Origin: Azosocius aquiferis
GTDB lineage: Bacteria > Pseudomonadota > Gammaproteobacteria > UBA6186 > Azoamicaceae
Direction of reading: 5' to 3'
Assembly (NCBI GenBank): GCA_043390185.1
Contig: DAWERO010000001.1
Coordinates: forward strand, 1-64,000
DNA length: 64,000 nucleotides
The notes below the pieces were generated by a model. It ran no database searches and was not told the origin of the DNA. It saw only the letters and a list, made by a program, of their open reading frames with translations. This document shows positions 32,609 through 45,633 of the stretch, piece by piece (position 1 is the stretch's first letter; every line of letters begins with the position of its first letter). The position numbers were made by a program, and so were the translations under genes.

Positions 32609-33433
32609 TTAGTTATATAAATTTATTTTATTTTGTAAAATTTTTAAAGAATTTTTTTCTAATTGCCTTATTCTTTCTATTGATACATTTTGGTCTATAG
32701 ATAATTCTTTTAATGTTTTTTTATTTTTTGATAACCATCTTTTTTTGATTATAGTTTTACATTTTGTATTTAAATTTTCTATAAATTTTTTTAAATCTAT
32801 TGTTAATTTTTTATAAAAATTTATATTTTCTATTATTAAAAATGGATTATTTGTTTCATCATTGTTTAATTTTTTATTAATGCAATTGTTATATATATTT
32901 ATACTTAAATCTTTGTTTGATAATTTTTGATCCATATATATTATATCTTTTATTTTTATATTAGTTTCGTCAGATAATTTTTTTATATTTTTAAATGAGA
33001 GTAAATTCATATTTTTTTTAATATTTTTTAAATTGAAGAATAATTTTCTTTGAGATTTAGTTGTAGCTATTTTTACTAATCTTAAGTTTTTTATTATATA
33101 TTCATTCATTTCTGATTTTATCCAATGAATTGCAAAAGATAAAATTTTAATTCCTTTTTTTGGATTAAATTTTTTAACAGCTTTCATTAATCCTAAAGTT
33201 CCTTCTTGTATTAGTTCTGATATATTTAATCCATATCCTACATATTTTTTAGCTATTTTTATTACATATTTTAAATTTGAAGTTACTAATTTTTTAGCTG
33301 AAAAGAGATCATTTTTTATATATAAATTTATAGATAATTCTTTTTCTTTTTGTATATTTTTCATATAAATAAATTTTTCGTTTTTTGTTTTTAAATAAAA
33401 ATTTTTTATATTATATAATTCATACTTGTTCAT
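32609..33433 (-). CDS. rpoH: RNA polymerase sigma factor RpoH (sigma-32)
   Basis: The heat-shock sigma factor, 274 residues. Region 2 (LVTSNLKYVIKIAKKYVGYGLNISELIQEGTLGLMKAVKKF, then IHWIKSEMNEYIIKN), the RpoH-specific box QRKLFFNLKN, and region 4.2 TLKELSIDQNVSIERIRQLEK are present. The region 2.3-2.4 sequence is more diverged than in RpoD. A sigma-32-like promoter precedes groESL. Overlap with hemB is avoided by only four bases, suggesting one transcript. Confidence 0.93.
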   Translation of the reverse strand: MNKYELYNIKNFYLKTKNEKFIYMKNIQKEKELSINLYIKNDLFSAKKLVTSNLKYVIKIAKKYVGYGLNISELIQEGTLGLMKAVKKFNPKKGIKILSFAIHWIKSEMNEYIIKNLRLVKIATTKSQRKLFFNLKNIKKNMNLLSFKNIKKLSDETNIKIKDIIYMDQKLSNKDLSINIYNNCINKKLNNDETNNPFLIIENINFYKKLTIDLKKFIENLNTKCKTIIKKRWLSKNKKTLKELSIDQNVSIERIRQLEKNSLKILQNKINLYN

Positions 33434-33485
33434 TTTTTATTTTATTTATATAAATTTTATTAAAATTATATTCTTTTTTTTTTTT

Positions 33486-33513
33486 TTGTCAATATTTTAT
33501 TTATTCTTATAAT
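33486..33513 (+). promoter_or_regulatory. Probable sigma-70 promoter of the porin gene
   Basis: TTGTCA at 33486-33491 and TATAAT at 33508-33513 are separated by 16 bases in the rpoH/porin divergent interval. Transcription would start near 33520, leaving about 70 bases of leader. A GAGG ribosome-binding site is at 33581. Confidence 0.6.
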
Positions 33514-33588
33514 TTAATTATTTATTTATTTTATTTTCATTATTATTAATGATAAAATAAAATAAAATTTTTTTATTTATGAGGTTTT

Positions 33589-34772
33589 ATGATAAATAAA
33601 TTATTTTTATTTTTTTTTTTTTTTCTATGAAACTTTTTTGTAATGATATAAAACAAGATTTAAAAATTAATTTTTTATCTACTATTGATTATACAATATT
33701 TAGTGGATCATCTATAGATAAAGATAAACAATTTCAAAATGGATTTAAAATTCAAAAAATTATATTTTCTGTTAATTTTAAAGATAAAGATTTTTTATAC
33801 AATATAGGTTTTAAAATGTTAAATAATACCTGTATATGTTTAGATAAAATTTATGTTAGTTATTTTAAAAATGTTGATAATATTATATTTTCTATAGGAC
33901 AAATAGAATCTTCTTTTGGTTTAGAAAATGTAAGTAATAATATTTTTTTATATAAAAGTATGGGAACGGAATCTTTATCTCCTGATGTTGGAATTGGATT
34001 TAAGTTTGATAAATGGAAAGATAAATATACATTTAATATATCTATAAATCAATTAAAGCAAGGTGATTATCCTAAATTATCATCATTAAAAAATGAATTT
34101 TTATATTCTAATAAATCAGATTATTGGATTTTGTCTACAAGATTTTCTTATAGACCTATAATAAATATTTTAAATATTTTACAAGTAGGTTTTTCTTTTC
34201 ATTATGAAATTAATTATGGTTCTTATTTAAGATATAAAATATTTCCAGAGGCAAAAAGTAGAAAAACAATTTCTGTTTTAGATACAAATTTTTTAAATAT
34301 AAATAGATTACTTAAATCTAAATATAGATATAGTATGGAATTTGATTTTTTTTTTCAAAGTGGTTCTTTTTTAGGAAATTTTGAATTACATTCTTCTTTT
34401 ATAAAAAATAATATTGAGGAAATATTTAATTATTTAGCTTTTTATATTCAATTTTCTTATATTTTAACAGGACAAAAACGTGAATTTATCAATAAATATG
34501 GAGGATTTGGGGATATTTTTTTAAATAATTTTATTTCTAATATTTGTGAAATAGCTTTTAGGTATAGTTTTTTTAATTTAGAAAGTGGTAATTTTATTAC
34601 TACAGGATTTTCATGTAATAAAACTTTAGGATTTAATTTATATATTAATAAAAATATAAGTTTTTTTATTAATTATATTTTTTCTAATCAAAGCCCTAGT
34701 ATAAATTCTGGATTTGATTATATAAAAAGAAAATTACATATAATAAGTACAAGAATTCAATTTAAATATTAA
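33589..34772 (+). CDS. Porin of the phosphate-selective O/P family, frame broken in a 15-T run
   Basis: The long frame from 33627 encodes a beta barrel like OprO/OprP: IIFSIGQIESSFGLEN, MGTESLSPDVGIG, FYIQFSYILTGQKREF, CEIAFRYSFFN, LGFNLYINKNISFFINYIF and a C-terminal strand ending in FKY. ATG 33627 has no signal sequence and no ribosome-binding site. A better start, ATG 33589 behind GAGG, reads MINKLFLFFFFF and then meets a stop at 33628 in another frame. One extra T (or two fewer) in the 15-T run 33610-33624 would join them into a normal signal peptide followed by SMKLFCND. Either the gene is a pseudogene or slippage restores the frame. Confidence 0.75.
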
Positions 34773-34820
34773 AATAATTAATAAAAAAATAATTTAAATT
34801 ATTTTTTTATTAATTATTTT
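34771..34820. terminator. Perfect 50-base palindrome between convergent genes
   Basis: 25-base arms (34771-34795 and 34796-34820) are exact reverse complements with no spacer. It begins in the porin stop codon and covers the end of the convergent hemY remnant. A bidirectional terminator is the simplest reading; T-rich arms follow the fold in both directions. Confidence 0.65.
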
Positions 34821-35031
34821 TATATTTATTATTTTTTTTAGTAAAAAAATTTGATGTCATTAAAAAATATAATATATAAAATATTATTAATAATATTATT
34901 ATAAAAAACCATAATGGAATTTGTATATTCCATTGAGAAAAATTTATAAATATATAATCAGTTTTTTTATAAAAAAAAGTTCCTAAAATTGTTGATAATA
35001 TTAAAATTAATATACAATTGAAAAAAGACAT
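34810..35031 (-). CDS. hemY: HemY-like protein reduced to its N-terminal membrane anchor
   Basis: The 73-residue product has two membrane helices separated by a short loop (residues about 3-20 and 38-60). It matches the N-terminal part of HemY: a first helix ending LGTFFYK, the YIFINFSQWNIQIPLWFFIIIL loop and second helix, then a Lys/Asn tail. Normal HemY is near 390-400 residues with a TPR domain, which is wholly missing. It follows hemX by six bases, the classic hemCDXY order. It may be a remnant or a minimal anchor. Confidence 0.7.
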   Translation of the reverse strand: MSFFNCILILILSTILGTFFYKKTDYIFINFSQWNIQIPLWFFIIILLIIFYILYFLMTSNFFTKKNNKYKNN

Positions 35032-35037
35032 TTTTTT

Positions 35038-36084
35038 TTACCTATTTTGTTGTAATGAAGTTATTATTTTTATAATATTTTTTATTCCAATATCTGGAGT
35101 TTGTATAAAATTTTTTTTTAAAGAATTTAATTTTGTTTTAAATTTTTTAAATTTTAATATATTTGATGGAAAATATGTGTTTAATATATTTTCAATATTT
35201 ATAATAGATTTATTGTAAATTTCTTTATTATTATTTATAGTTGCTAATTTTATTTCTTCTAATAAGAAATAAATTTGTAAAAATAAGTTTTGTGGAGGTA
35301 AAATTACAGTTTTTATTTCTTTATATGATAAATTTCTATTTATTATTATTAAATCTGATATATCATTAGTTATATCTTTAAATATATTTGATAATGAGTA
35401 ATTTTGATTTTTTATTTTAAATTTTGGAGATATATCTTTTAATAAATTTTCATTTTTATAATTTATATTATAATATATTAGATTTGGTAAAGAATCTATT
35501 AAATTATTTATAATACTCCATATATTGTCATTGTTAGATTTATTTGATAATTTTATTTTTTCATATATATTTTGTATTTTTTTAGATAATTCTGTTAAAT
35601 TTAGTTTGTTTATTGACATTAATTTATGTTCTACTCTATTTAATAATATAGAAGTTTCTTGAGAATTATTTAAATTTGAAAAGTATATGTCTGCAAATCT
35701 TAATAACCATTCTATTTCTATTAGTGTATCATTTGTATTTTGTTTTATTATATTAGAATTATGTTTTATATATTGTAATGTATTATATATATTCGCTATT
35801 TTTATATTATTTATTTGAATATTATATGTTAAATTATAAAGTAATTTTTTTATTATATTATATGAGTTGTTATTTTGATTTAAATTTTTTGTTATTTTTG
35901 TTATATTTTTAAATATGATATTTTTTTGATTTGATAATTCTATTTGAAATTTATTTTGAATGATTTTATTTATATAAGTTGTATGTCCTATTATTCCTAT
36001 AAGGATTAAGGATATACTAACAATTAATATTAATATTATGTTATATATATTGTATTTTTTTGTGTTTGTATAATTATTTGTCAT
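35038..36084 (-). CDS. hemX: HemX-like membrane protein of the heme operon
   Basis: A 348-residue protein with one N-terminal membrane helix (residues about 15-37), followed by a long Asn/Lys/Ile-rich helical periplasmic domain. FADIYFSNLNNSQETSILLNRVEHKL resembles the conserved AD-x-x-L-x-x-x-x-D-x-x-A-A-x-x-x-L segment of HemX. The function of HemX is not settled; it is usually annotated as a uroporphyrinogen methyltransferase-like protein without catalytic evidence. Start ATG overlaps the end of hemD by 11 bases. Confidence 0.75.
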   Translation of the reverse strand: MTNNYTNTKKYNIYNIILILIVSISLILIGIIGHTTYINKIIQNKFQIELSNQKNIIFKNITKITKNLNQNNNSYNIIKKLLYNLTYNIQINNIKIANIYNTLQYIKHNSNIIKQNTNDTLIEIEWLLRFADIYFSNLNNSQETSILLNRVEHKLMSINKLNLTELSKKIQNIYEKIKLSNKSNNDNIWSIINNLIDSLPNLIYYNINYKNENLLKDISPKFKIKNQNYSLSNIFKDITNDISDLIIINRNLSYKEIKTVILPPQNLFLQIYFLLEEIKLATINNNKEIYNKSIINIENILNTYFPSNILKFKKFKTKLNSLKKNFIQTPDIGIKNIIKIITSLQQNR

Positions 36085-36793
36085 AAAAAGGTCTCAAGTT
36101 GTTTTTTATTGTTTTTGCTCTAGAAATAATGATTTTATTATTTTGTCCCATTGATATATATATATTTTTAAAGCCTAAACGTAATGCATAATAACGAATG
36201 CGATTACTCGTAACTAATAAATTAATTTTTCTCATTAAAATAATAGCATTTATACCTAAAAATTCCATTACATTTTTTAAAATAGATGTACTTGTTATAA
36301 TTATTATATTTATATTTTGATATTTTATTATTTTATATAATTTTTTTATATTTTTAAATATTTTTTTTGTAAAATATAATTTTTTTTCTAAATATATATT
36401 TTTTTTAATGAGTATATTTTTAATTAAATTTCTTCCTTGTGTACTTTTGAAAAATATAAATTTTTTTATTTTTATATTTTTTATTATTTTTGTTATTATT
36501 TCACTATTTGTAATATTTTTTTTTGAAAACATTATTTTTTTAATTCCAAAATTTATTAATGTTTTAGCTGTATTTTTTCCTATTGTTAAACATTTTATTT
36601 TATATTTATATTTTTTTATATTTTTTAGCATTATTCTTATTGATATTTTACTTGTAAATATTAATATTGTTTTTTTTTTAATTTTATTAATTTTAATTTT
36701 TTTTTTTATTGTTTTTATTATTGGAAAAATTATTATTTTTATAATATTTATTTTTTTATTTATGTTTAAACTATTATCAATAGGTCTTGTCAT
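36074..36793 (-). CDS. hemD: Uroporphyrinogen-III synthase, divergent
   Basis: HemD closes hydroxymethylbilane into uroporphyrinogen III. The family has little sequence conservation. Here a 239-residue frame starts with MTRPIDNS, shows IIKNIKIKKFIFFKSTQGRNLI in the middle, IIIITSTSILKNVMEFL, and SNRIRYYALRLGFKNIYIS near the end, matching the conserved S-x-R-x-x-x-x-A-x-x-x-G-x-x-x-v pattern. It overlaps hemC by one base. Context makes the assignment firm despite heavy Ile/Lys/Asn enrichment. Confidence 0.85.
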   Translation of the reverse strand: MTRPIDNSLNINKKINIIKIIIFPIIKTIKKKIKINKIKKKTILIFTSKISIRIMLKNIKKYKYKIKCLTIGKNTAKTLINFGIKKIMFSKKNITNSEIITKIIKNIKIKKFIFFKSTQGRNLIKNILIKKNIYLEKKLYFTKKIFKNIKKLYKIIKYQNINIIIITSTSILKNVMEFLGINAIILMRKINLLVTSNRIRYYALRLGFKNIYISMGQNNKIIISRAKTIKNNLRPFYDK

Positions 36794-37722
36794 TAAAATA
36801 TTTTTTTTTTTATTTTTTTGTTTATCATTTTATATCCTTTTATTATTATGTTTTGAGATGTTATTATTCCTATTATTTTATATAAATTAATAATTGAATT
36901 ATTTGATGATTTTATAATTGTTTTACCATTATATGATAAAATTATTGTATTTAAAAAAATATAATTTTTATTTATTTTTGAAATTGCTCCAATTGGAGAT
37001 TGGCAATTGCCATAAAGAATTTTACTTATATATCTTTCTGTATATATGCATTTATATGTTTTTTTACAATTTAATTTTATTATTTTGTTATATATTTTAT
37101 TATTTTTTTTTATTTCTATTCCTATAGTTCCTTGTCCTATAGCTGGTATCATATCATTTATATTTATATATGATTTTAAATATTTATATAGTTTTAGTCT
37201 TATAATTCCTGCTGCAGATAGCAATATAGAATCAAATTTATTTTCTATCAATTTTATAATTCTTGAATCTATATTTCCTCTTAATGGAATTATATTTAAG
37301 TCTTGTCTTTTATTTAAAATTTGTAATTTTCTTCTTAAACTTGTTGTAGCTATTATTGAAAATAATGGCATTTTATTTATGTTATTATATTTTTTTGATA
37401 AAAATGCATCTTTAAAATTATTTCTTTTTATTATTATTGGAATATATAATTTTTTTGGTAATAAATATGGAATATCTTTTATAGAATGTATAGCAATATC
37501 GGCTTTATTTTCTAATAAAAAATTTTCTAATTCTTTTATGAATAATCCCTTCCCTCCTATATCAGATAATATTATATTTGTATTTTTGTCTCCATAAGTT
37601 TTTATTTCTAAAATTTTTATATTTAATTTTTTATTTATTTTTTTTATTTTTATTTTTATAAAATTAGCTTGCCAAATTGCAAGCTTACTTTTTCTTGTTA
37701 TAATTTTTATTAATTTATACAT
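36793..37722 (-). CDS. hemC: Porphobilinogen deaminase (hydroxymethylbilane synthase)
   Basis: Polymerises four porphobilinogens. 309 residues with IITRKSKLAIWQANFIK, the HSIKDIP motif with its catalytic aspartate, TTSLRRKLQIL, PLRGNIDSRI and the dipyrromethane-binding cysteine in LYGNCQSPIGAIS near residue 240. Normal in length. It heads the hemC-hemD-hemX-hemY minus-strand operon. Confidence 0.95.
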   Translation of the reverse strand: MYKLIKIITRKSKLAIWQANFIKIKIKKINKKLNIKILEIKTYGDKNTNIILSDIGGKGLFIKELENFLLENKADIAIHSIKDIPYLLPKKLYIPIIIKRNNFKDAFLSKKYNNINKMPLFSIIATTSLRRKLQILNKRQDLNIIPLRGNIDSRIIKLIENKFDSILLSAAGIIRLKLYKYLKSYININDMIPAIGQGTIGIEIKKNNKIYNKIIKLNCKKTYKCIYTERYISKILYGNCQSPIGAISKINKNYIFLNTIILSYNGKTIIKSSNNSIINLYKIIGIITSQNIIIKGYKMINKKIKKKIF

Positions 37723-37764
37723 TTTTTATTATATTTTTTATTTTTAATTTTATTGTAATATTTA

Positions 37765-37773
37765 TGCTATAAT
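37765..37773 (+). promoter_or_regulatory. Extended -10 promoter element ahead of the rhodanese gene
   Basis: TGCTATAAT matches an extended -10 (TGnTATAAT) 36 bases upstream of ATG 37810. No convincing -35 is present, as expected for this promoter type. Chance matches are common in AT-rich DNA. Confidence 0.4.
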
Positions 37774-37809
37774 ATTTTTTTTATAAATTTTTTTTTTTTT
37801 AGGTATAAT

Positions 37810-38217
37810 ATGTATCATTTTTTTGATTTTTTGTTTAATCATTGGATTCTTCTTTTTAGTTTTTTTTTATTTTTATTTTTATTAATACTTAATGAATTGT
37901 CTCATTTATATTTTAAAAATTCAATATCTTCATCTCAGTTAGTTAGTTTGATGAATCTTAAAAATGTTGTAATAATTGATTGTAGAGAGAAAGCGCTTTA
38001 TTTAAAAGGTCATATTTTGGGTTCTAATAATATTATTATAGATGATAATGAATTTTTTTTTAAAAAATTTTTAAAAAAAACTATTGTTTTAATTTGTGAT
38101 AATGGCAAGTATAGTTCTAAAAAAGTTTCTTTTTTAAAAAAAAGAGGATGTTTTGATGTTAAATTTTTAGAAGGAGGAATAGTTTCATGGATTAATAATA
38201 ATCTTCCTTTAGTTTAA
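37810..38217 (+). CDS. Membrane-anchored rhodanese-like protein (YibN type)
   Basis: A 135-residue protein with one N-terminal membrane helix (residues about 14-33) and a rhodanese domain: VVIIDCREKALYLKGHILGSNNI, the active-site loop ICDNGKYS with the catalytic cysteine, then FLEGGIVSW. It resembles YibN, a rhodanese family protein of gammaproteobacteria with a single membrane anchor. It is divergent from hemC. Sulfur transfer or a membrane-protein-insertion role are both suggested for the family. Confidence 0.8.
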   Translation: MYHFFDFLFNHWILLFSFFLFLFLLILNELSHLYFKNSISSSQLVSLMNLKNVVIIDCREKALYLKGHILGSNNIIIDDNEFFFKKFLKKTIVLICDNGKYSSKKVSFLKKRGCFDVKFLEGGIVSWINNNLPLV

Positions 38218-38290
38218 ATTATTTATTTTATATAAGATTACATATTTGTATATATATATATTTATAAAAATATTTTTATATTTTTATTAA

Positions 38291-38326
38291 TATTTTTTTA
38301 TTTATATATATTTTTTTATTTATATA
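38291..38326. repeat. Two perfect 18-base tandem repeats upstream of the rrn promoter
   Basis: The unit tatttttttatttatata is repeated exactly at 38291-38308 and 38309-38326, with a partial third copy after it. It lies about 45 bases upstream of the promoter -35. It may be a bent A/T element or a replication slippage product. Confidence 0.6.
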
Positions 38327-38369
38327 TATTTTTTTTTTGTTTATTTTAAAAAAAATTTTTTTAAAGGGA

Positions 38370-38397
38370 TTGACTATTACAAAAATAATGTTAAAAT
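38370..38397 (+). promoter_or_regulatory. Promoter of the rRNA operon
   Basis: TTGACT at 38370-38375 and TAAAAT at 38392-38397 with a 16-base spacer, preceded by an A8-T7 tract like an UP element. Transcription would begin near 38404, leaving a leader of about 170 bases. It is the best consensus promoter seen in the window. Confidence 0.75.
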
Positions 38398-38571
38398 AAC
38401 TTCTCTCATGTAGTTATGAGTTTGCGAAATTTTTTGAAAGTAGTTTGTGTTTTATTATAATTAAAAGCCAAGCAATTTGTGTGGGCGCTTGTATTTTACA
38501 AGTGAAGGAAATAATTAACTTTTTAGAAAAGTTTTTTTAGATTATGATCTAAAAATATGTTTTTGTTTTAT

Positions 38572-40109
<1,538 letters not shown>

Positions 40110-40165
40110 ATGATTTTTTTTCCTTGTTTTAATATTAAGCGTCCTACATAAATTGTTTGGTTAAT

Positions 40166-40242
40166 GGGTCTGTAGCTCAGTTGGTTAGAGCGCACTCCTG
40201 ATAAGGGTGAGGTCGATGGTTCAAATCCACCCAGACCCACCA
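40166..40242 (+). tRNA. tRNA-Ile (GAU)
   Basis: Cloverleaf in the 16S-23S spacer: acceptor GGGTCTG pairs with CAGACCC, anticodon loop CTGATAA, T loop TTCAAAT. CCA is encoded at 40240-40242, unlike its neighbour tRNA-Ala. Confidence 0.96.
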
Positions 40243-40279
40243 ATGGATTGTGTGACTTTTCATTGAAATTTTTTTTTTT

Positions 40280-40352
40280 GGGGTTATAGCTCAGCTGGGA
40301 GAGCGTCTGCCTTGCACGCAGAAGGTCGTCGGTTCAATCCCGACTGACTCCA
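40280..40352 (+). tRNA. tRNA-Ala (UGC)
   Basis: Second spacer tRNA: acceptor GGGGTTA pairs with TGACTCC through two G-U pairs, anticodon loop CTTGCAC. CCA is not encoded, so the CCA-adding enzyme is required. Confidence 0.96.
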
Positions 40353-40392
40353 TTTCTTTATTTTAAAAACACAATTTTTTTATAAAATTTAT

Positions 40393-43420
<3,028 letters not shown>

Positions 43421-43432
43421 TTTTTTTTTCAA

Positions 43433-43553
43433 TTACTTGGTGGTTATAGCGTTAGTGGCCCACCCGATCCCTTCTCGAACTCGGAAGTGAAATCTAACAG
43501 CGCCGATGATAGTATAAGCTTTTTTTATGTGAAAGTAGGACGCCGCCAAGTAA
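43433..43553 (+). rRNA. rrf: 5S ribosomal RNA
   Basis: Begins TTACTTGG and ends CCAAGTAA, which form the terminal helix. The conserved CCGATCCCTTCTCGAACTCGGAAGTGAAA core is present, here split by short gaps. A T run follows the helix directly and can act as the operon terminator. Confidence 0.93.
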
Positions 43554-43636
43554 TTTTTTTTTTTAGATTGTAAATTTGTTAACAAAGAAAAATTTTTTCA
43601 ATTTTATTAATATATAATAATTAAAAAAGTATATTC

Positions 43637-43709
<73 letters not shown>

Positions 43710-43812
43710 TTTCATATATATCATCATGACTTTTAAATATTGTCAAGTCGTTTAGTTTTTTTTTTTTATTTAAATTTAGAATTTATTAAATTTTGTTTTT
43801 AAGGAAAATATT

Positions 43813-44483
43813 TTGAAATTCATATTATGTTCTAGTTTTATTAAAAGTTATGTTTGTAGAGAAAAAAAATATATATTAAAATATAATTTAAAAATTCATT
43901 ATTATTGGCAAAATTATGTATTATTAAATAATGATATAAATCCATATTTGTTATTTGATTTTCGTAATAAAATTTTTTTAGAAATTGGTTTTGGAAATGG
44001 TGATAATTTTTTTTTTTTTTAAATTTTTTTAAAAATATTAATTTTATTGGAATTGAAATCTATAAATCTGGTATATATAATGTATTATTTAAATTTCAAT
44101 ATTCTATATTAAATAATATTAAATTAATTTACGGAAATTTTAATTATATATTTAAAAATAATATATATAATAATAATATTGATTTAATTAAAATTTTTTA
44201 TCCTGATCCTTGGGTAAAAAATAAACATTATAAAAGAAAATTAATTAATAATGATTCTATTTTGTTATTTTTTTTTATTTTAAAAAAAAAAGGTAAATTG
44301 TTTATTTTAACTGATTGTTATCAATATTCTCTTTTTATAAAAAAAATTTTTAGTAATTATTATTTTTTTATTAAACTTTATAATTGTTTTTTTGAAATTT
44401 TTCTTAATAGTAAATTTAATTATAAAAATTTATTACTTAATAAAGTTATATTTAATTTTATATATTATTTAAATAAGTTATAA
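43813..44483 (+). pseudogene. trmB: tRNA (guanine-N7)-methyltransferase TrmB, frame broken in a 14-T run
   Basis: Two frames together encode the complete enzyme. Frame one (TTG 43813, AAGGA at 43801) gives an N-terminus and the SAM loop LEIGFGNGDN, then stops at 44020-44022 just after a 14-T run (44007-44020). Frame two continues NFIGIEIYKSGIYN, the signature FYPDPWVKNKHYKRKLIN, and LFILTDCYQYS to the stop at 44481-44483. One extra T (15) or two fewer would fuse them exactly through DNFFFFLNFF. Motifs after the shift are well conserved, so rescue by slippage, or a sequencing error, is as likely as recent loss. Confidence 0.8.
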
Positions 44484-44564
44484 AAAAATTTTTTTAATTA
44501 AAATTAAATTTTTATTTTATAATACTAAATAAATTATATTAAAAAAGATATATTTTTTATTTAT

Positions 44565-45617
44565 TTATATGTTTTTATTTTTTGGCCAAACATTAATTAT
44601 AGTTTTTATTAATGTTGCTAATGGTATTGCAAAAAAAATTCCCCAAAATCCCCATATTTTTCCAAATATTAATATTGATATTACTATTGCAATTGGATGT
44701 AAATTTATTGTTTCTGAAAATAATAGTGGCACTAAAATATATCCATCTATAGTTTGAATTATGAAATATATTATTAGTATATAAAAAAGTTGATTAGAAA
44801 AACCTAATTGAATAAATCCAACTAACATTATAGGAATTATTACTATTATAGCTCCAATTATTGGTATTAATGAAGAGATACCAACTATTATAGCTAGTAT
44901 AGCTGAATAATTTAAATTATAATATGTAAACATTAAATATGTGAAAAAACTTACTATTAATATTTCTATTATTTTTCCTCTTATATAATTTCCTAATTGA
45001 TTATTCATTTCTAAACATATTTTATTTAATAAATTATATTTATTTGGTATAAATTTTATAAACCAATTTATTATATTTTTATTGTCTTTTAAAAAAAAAA
45101 ATACTAATAGTGGAATTAATAATAAATACATTATTAATGCAATAATCCCAGGAATAGAAGAAATTGAAATTGATAACATATTTCCTCCTAATATTTGTAT
45201 ATTAGGAGTTAAATGAGTTACTATTGAATTAACTTGTTCTTGAGAAAAATATGCTTGATATTGTTGTGTAAATTGTGATAAAGTATTTTTTATTTGTTGT
45301 GTCATTTGAGGTAAATCGTTAAATAAGTTTATAAATTGATTCCATAGCAATGGCATTAAAATTGTACAACATGTTATAAATATTGTTAAAAAAATAAAAT
45401 ATATTATCAGATATGAAATTGGTTCTGATATGTTTATTTGTTTTAGATATTTTACTCCTCCTTGTAAAAAATAAGATATTATTATACTTATTATTATTGG
45501 TGTCAAAATTGAACCAATTTTTATTATAATTAATAGTGTTGATAATATTAAAATTATTAGAATTTTTATTTCTTTATTTAAAAAATAATGAAAAAATGAT
45601 TTTTTTAATATAAACAT
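44565..45617 (-). CDS. AI-2E family / PerM membrane protein
   Basis: A 350-residue protein with about eight membrane helices. Family features are IIISYFLQGGVKYL near the N-terminus, LLIPLLVFFFLKDNK, a GISSLIPIIGAIIVIIPIM helix pair and FSETINLHPIAIVISILIFGKIWGFWGIFFAIPLATL near the end. Members are called AI-2E transporters, PerM permeases or cation antiporters; the substrate is unclear here. A TusA-like gene is 16 bases upstream on the same strand. Confidence 0.85.
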   Translation of the reverse strand: MFILKKSFFHYFLNKEIKILIILILSTLLIIIKIGSILTPIIISIIISYFLQGGVKYLKQINISEPISYLIIYFIFLTIFITCCTILMPLLWNQFINLFNDLPQMTQQIKNTLSQFTQQYQAYFSQEQVNSIVTHLTPNIQILGGNMLSISISSIPGIIALIMYLLLIPLLVFFFLKDNKNIINWFIKFIPNKYNLLNKICLEMNNQLGNYIRGKIIEILIVSFFTYLMFTYYNLNYSAILAIIVGISSLIPIIGAIIVIIPIMLVGFIQLGFSNQLFYILIIYFIIQTIDGYILVPLLFSETINLHPIAIVISILIFGKIWGFWGIFFAIPLATLIKTIINVWPKNKNI

Positions 45618-45633
45618 AATTTACCTTTTATAT

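Larger units (their letters stand above)
38218..38571 (+). other. Gene-free rRNA operon leader and upstream region
   Basis: No coding potential. In order it holds an 18-base tandem repeat (38291-38326), an A/T-tract likely to act as an UP element, the rrn promoter (38370-38397), a segment 'tttgtgtgggcgct' at about 38477-38490 matching the conserved gammaproteobacterial 16S leader (E. coli 'tctgtgtgggcact'), and a 9-base-pair hairpin at 38534-38555 just before 16S. Confidence 0.7.

Noticed and set aside
36408..37597. Long plus-strand frames opposite hemD and hemC (160 and 183 codons)
   Set aside because: hemC and hemD are supported by catalytic motifs and operon order; the opposite frames are hydrophobic mirror translations.
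44484..44564. Terminator between trmB and the PerM gene
   Set aside because: Only short A/T inverted repeats such as A7-T7 are present; not distinguishable from background.
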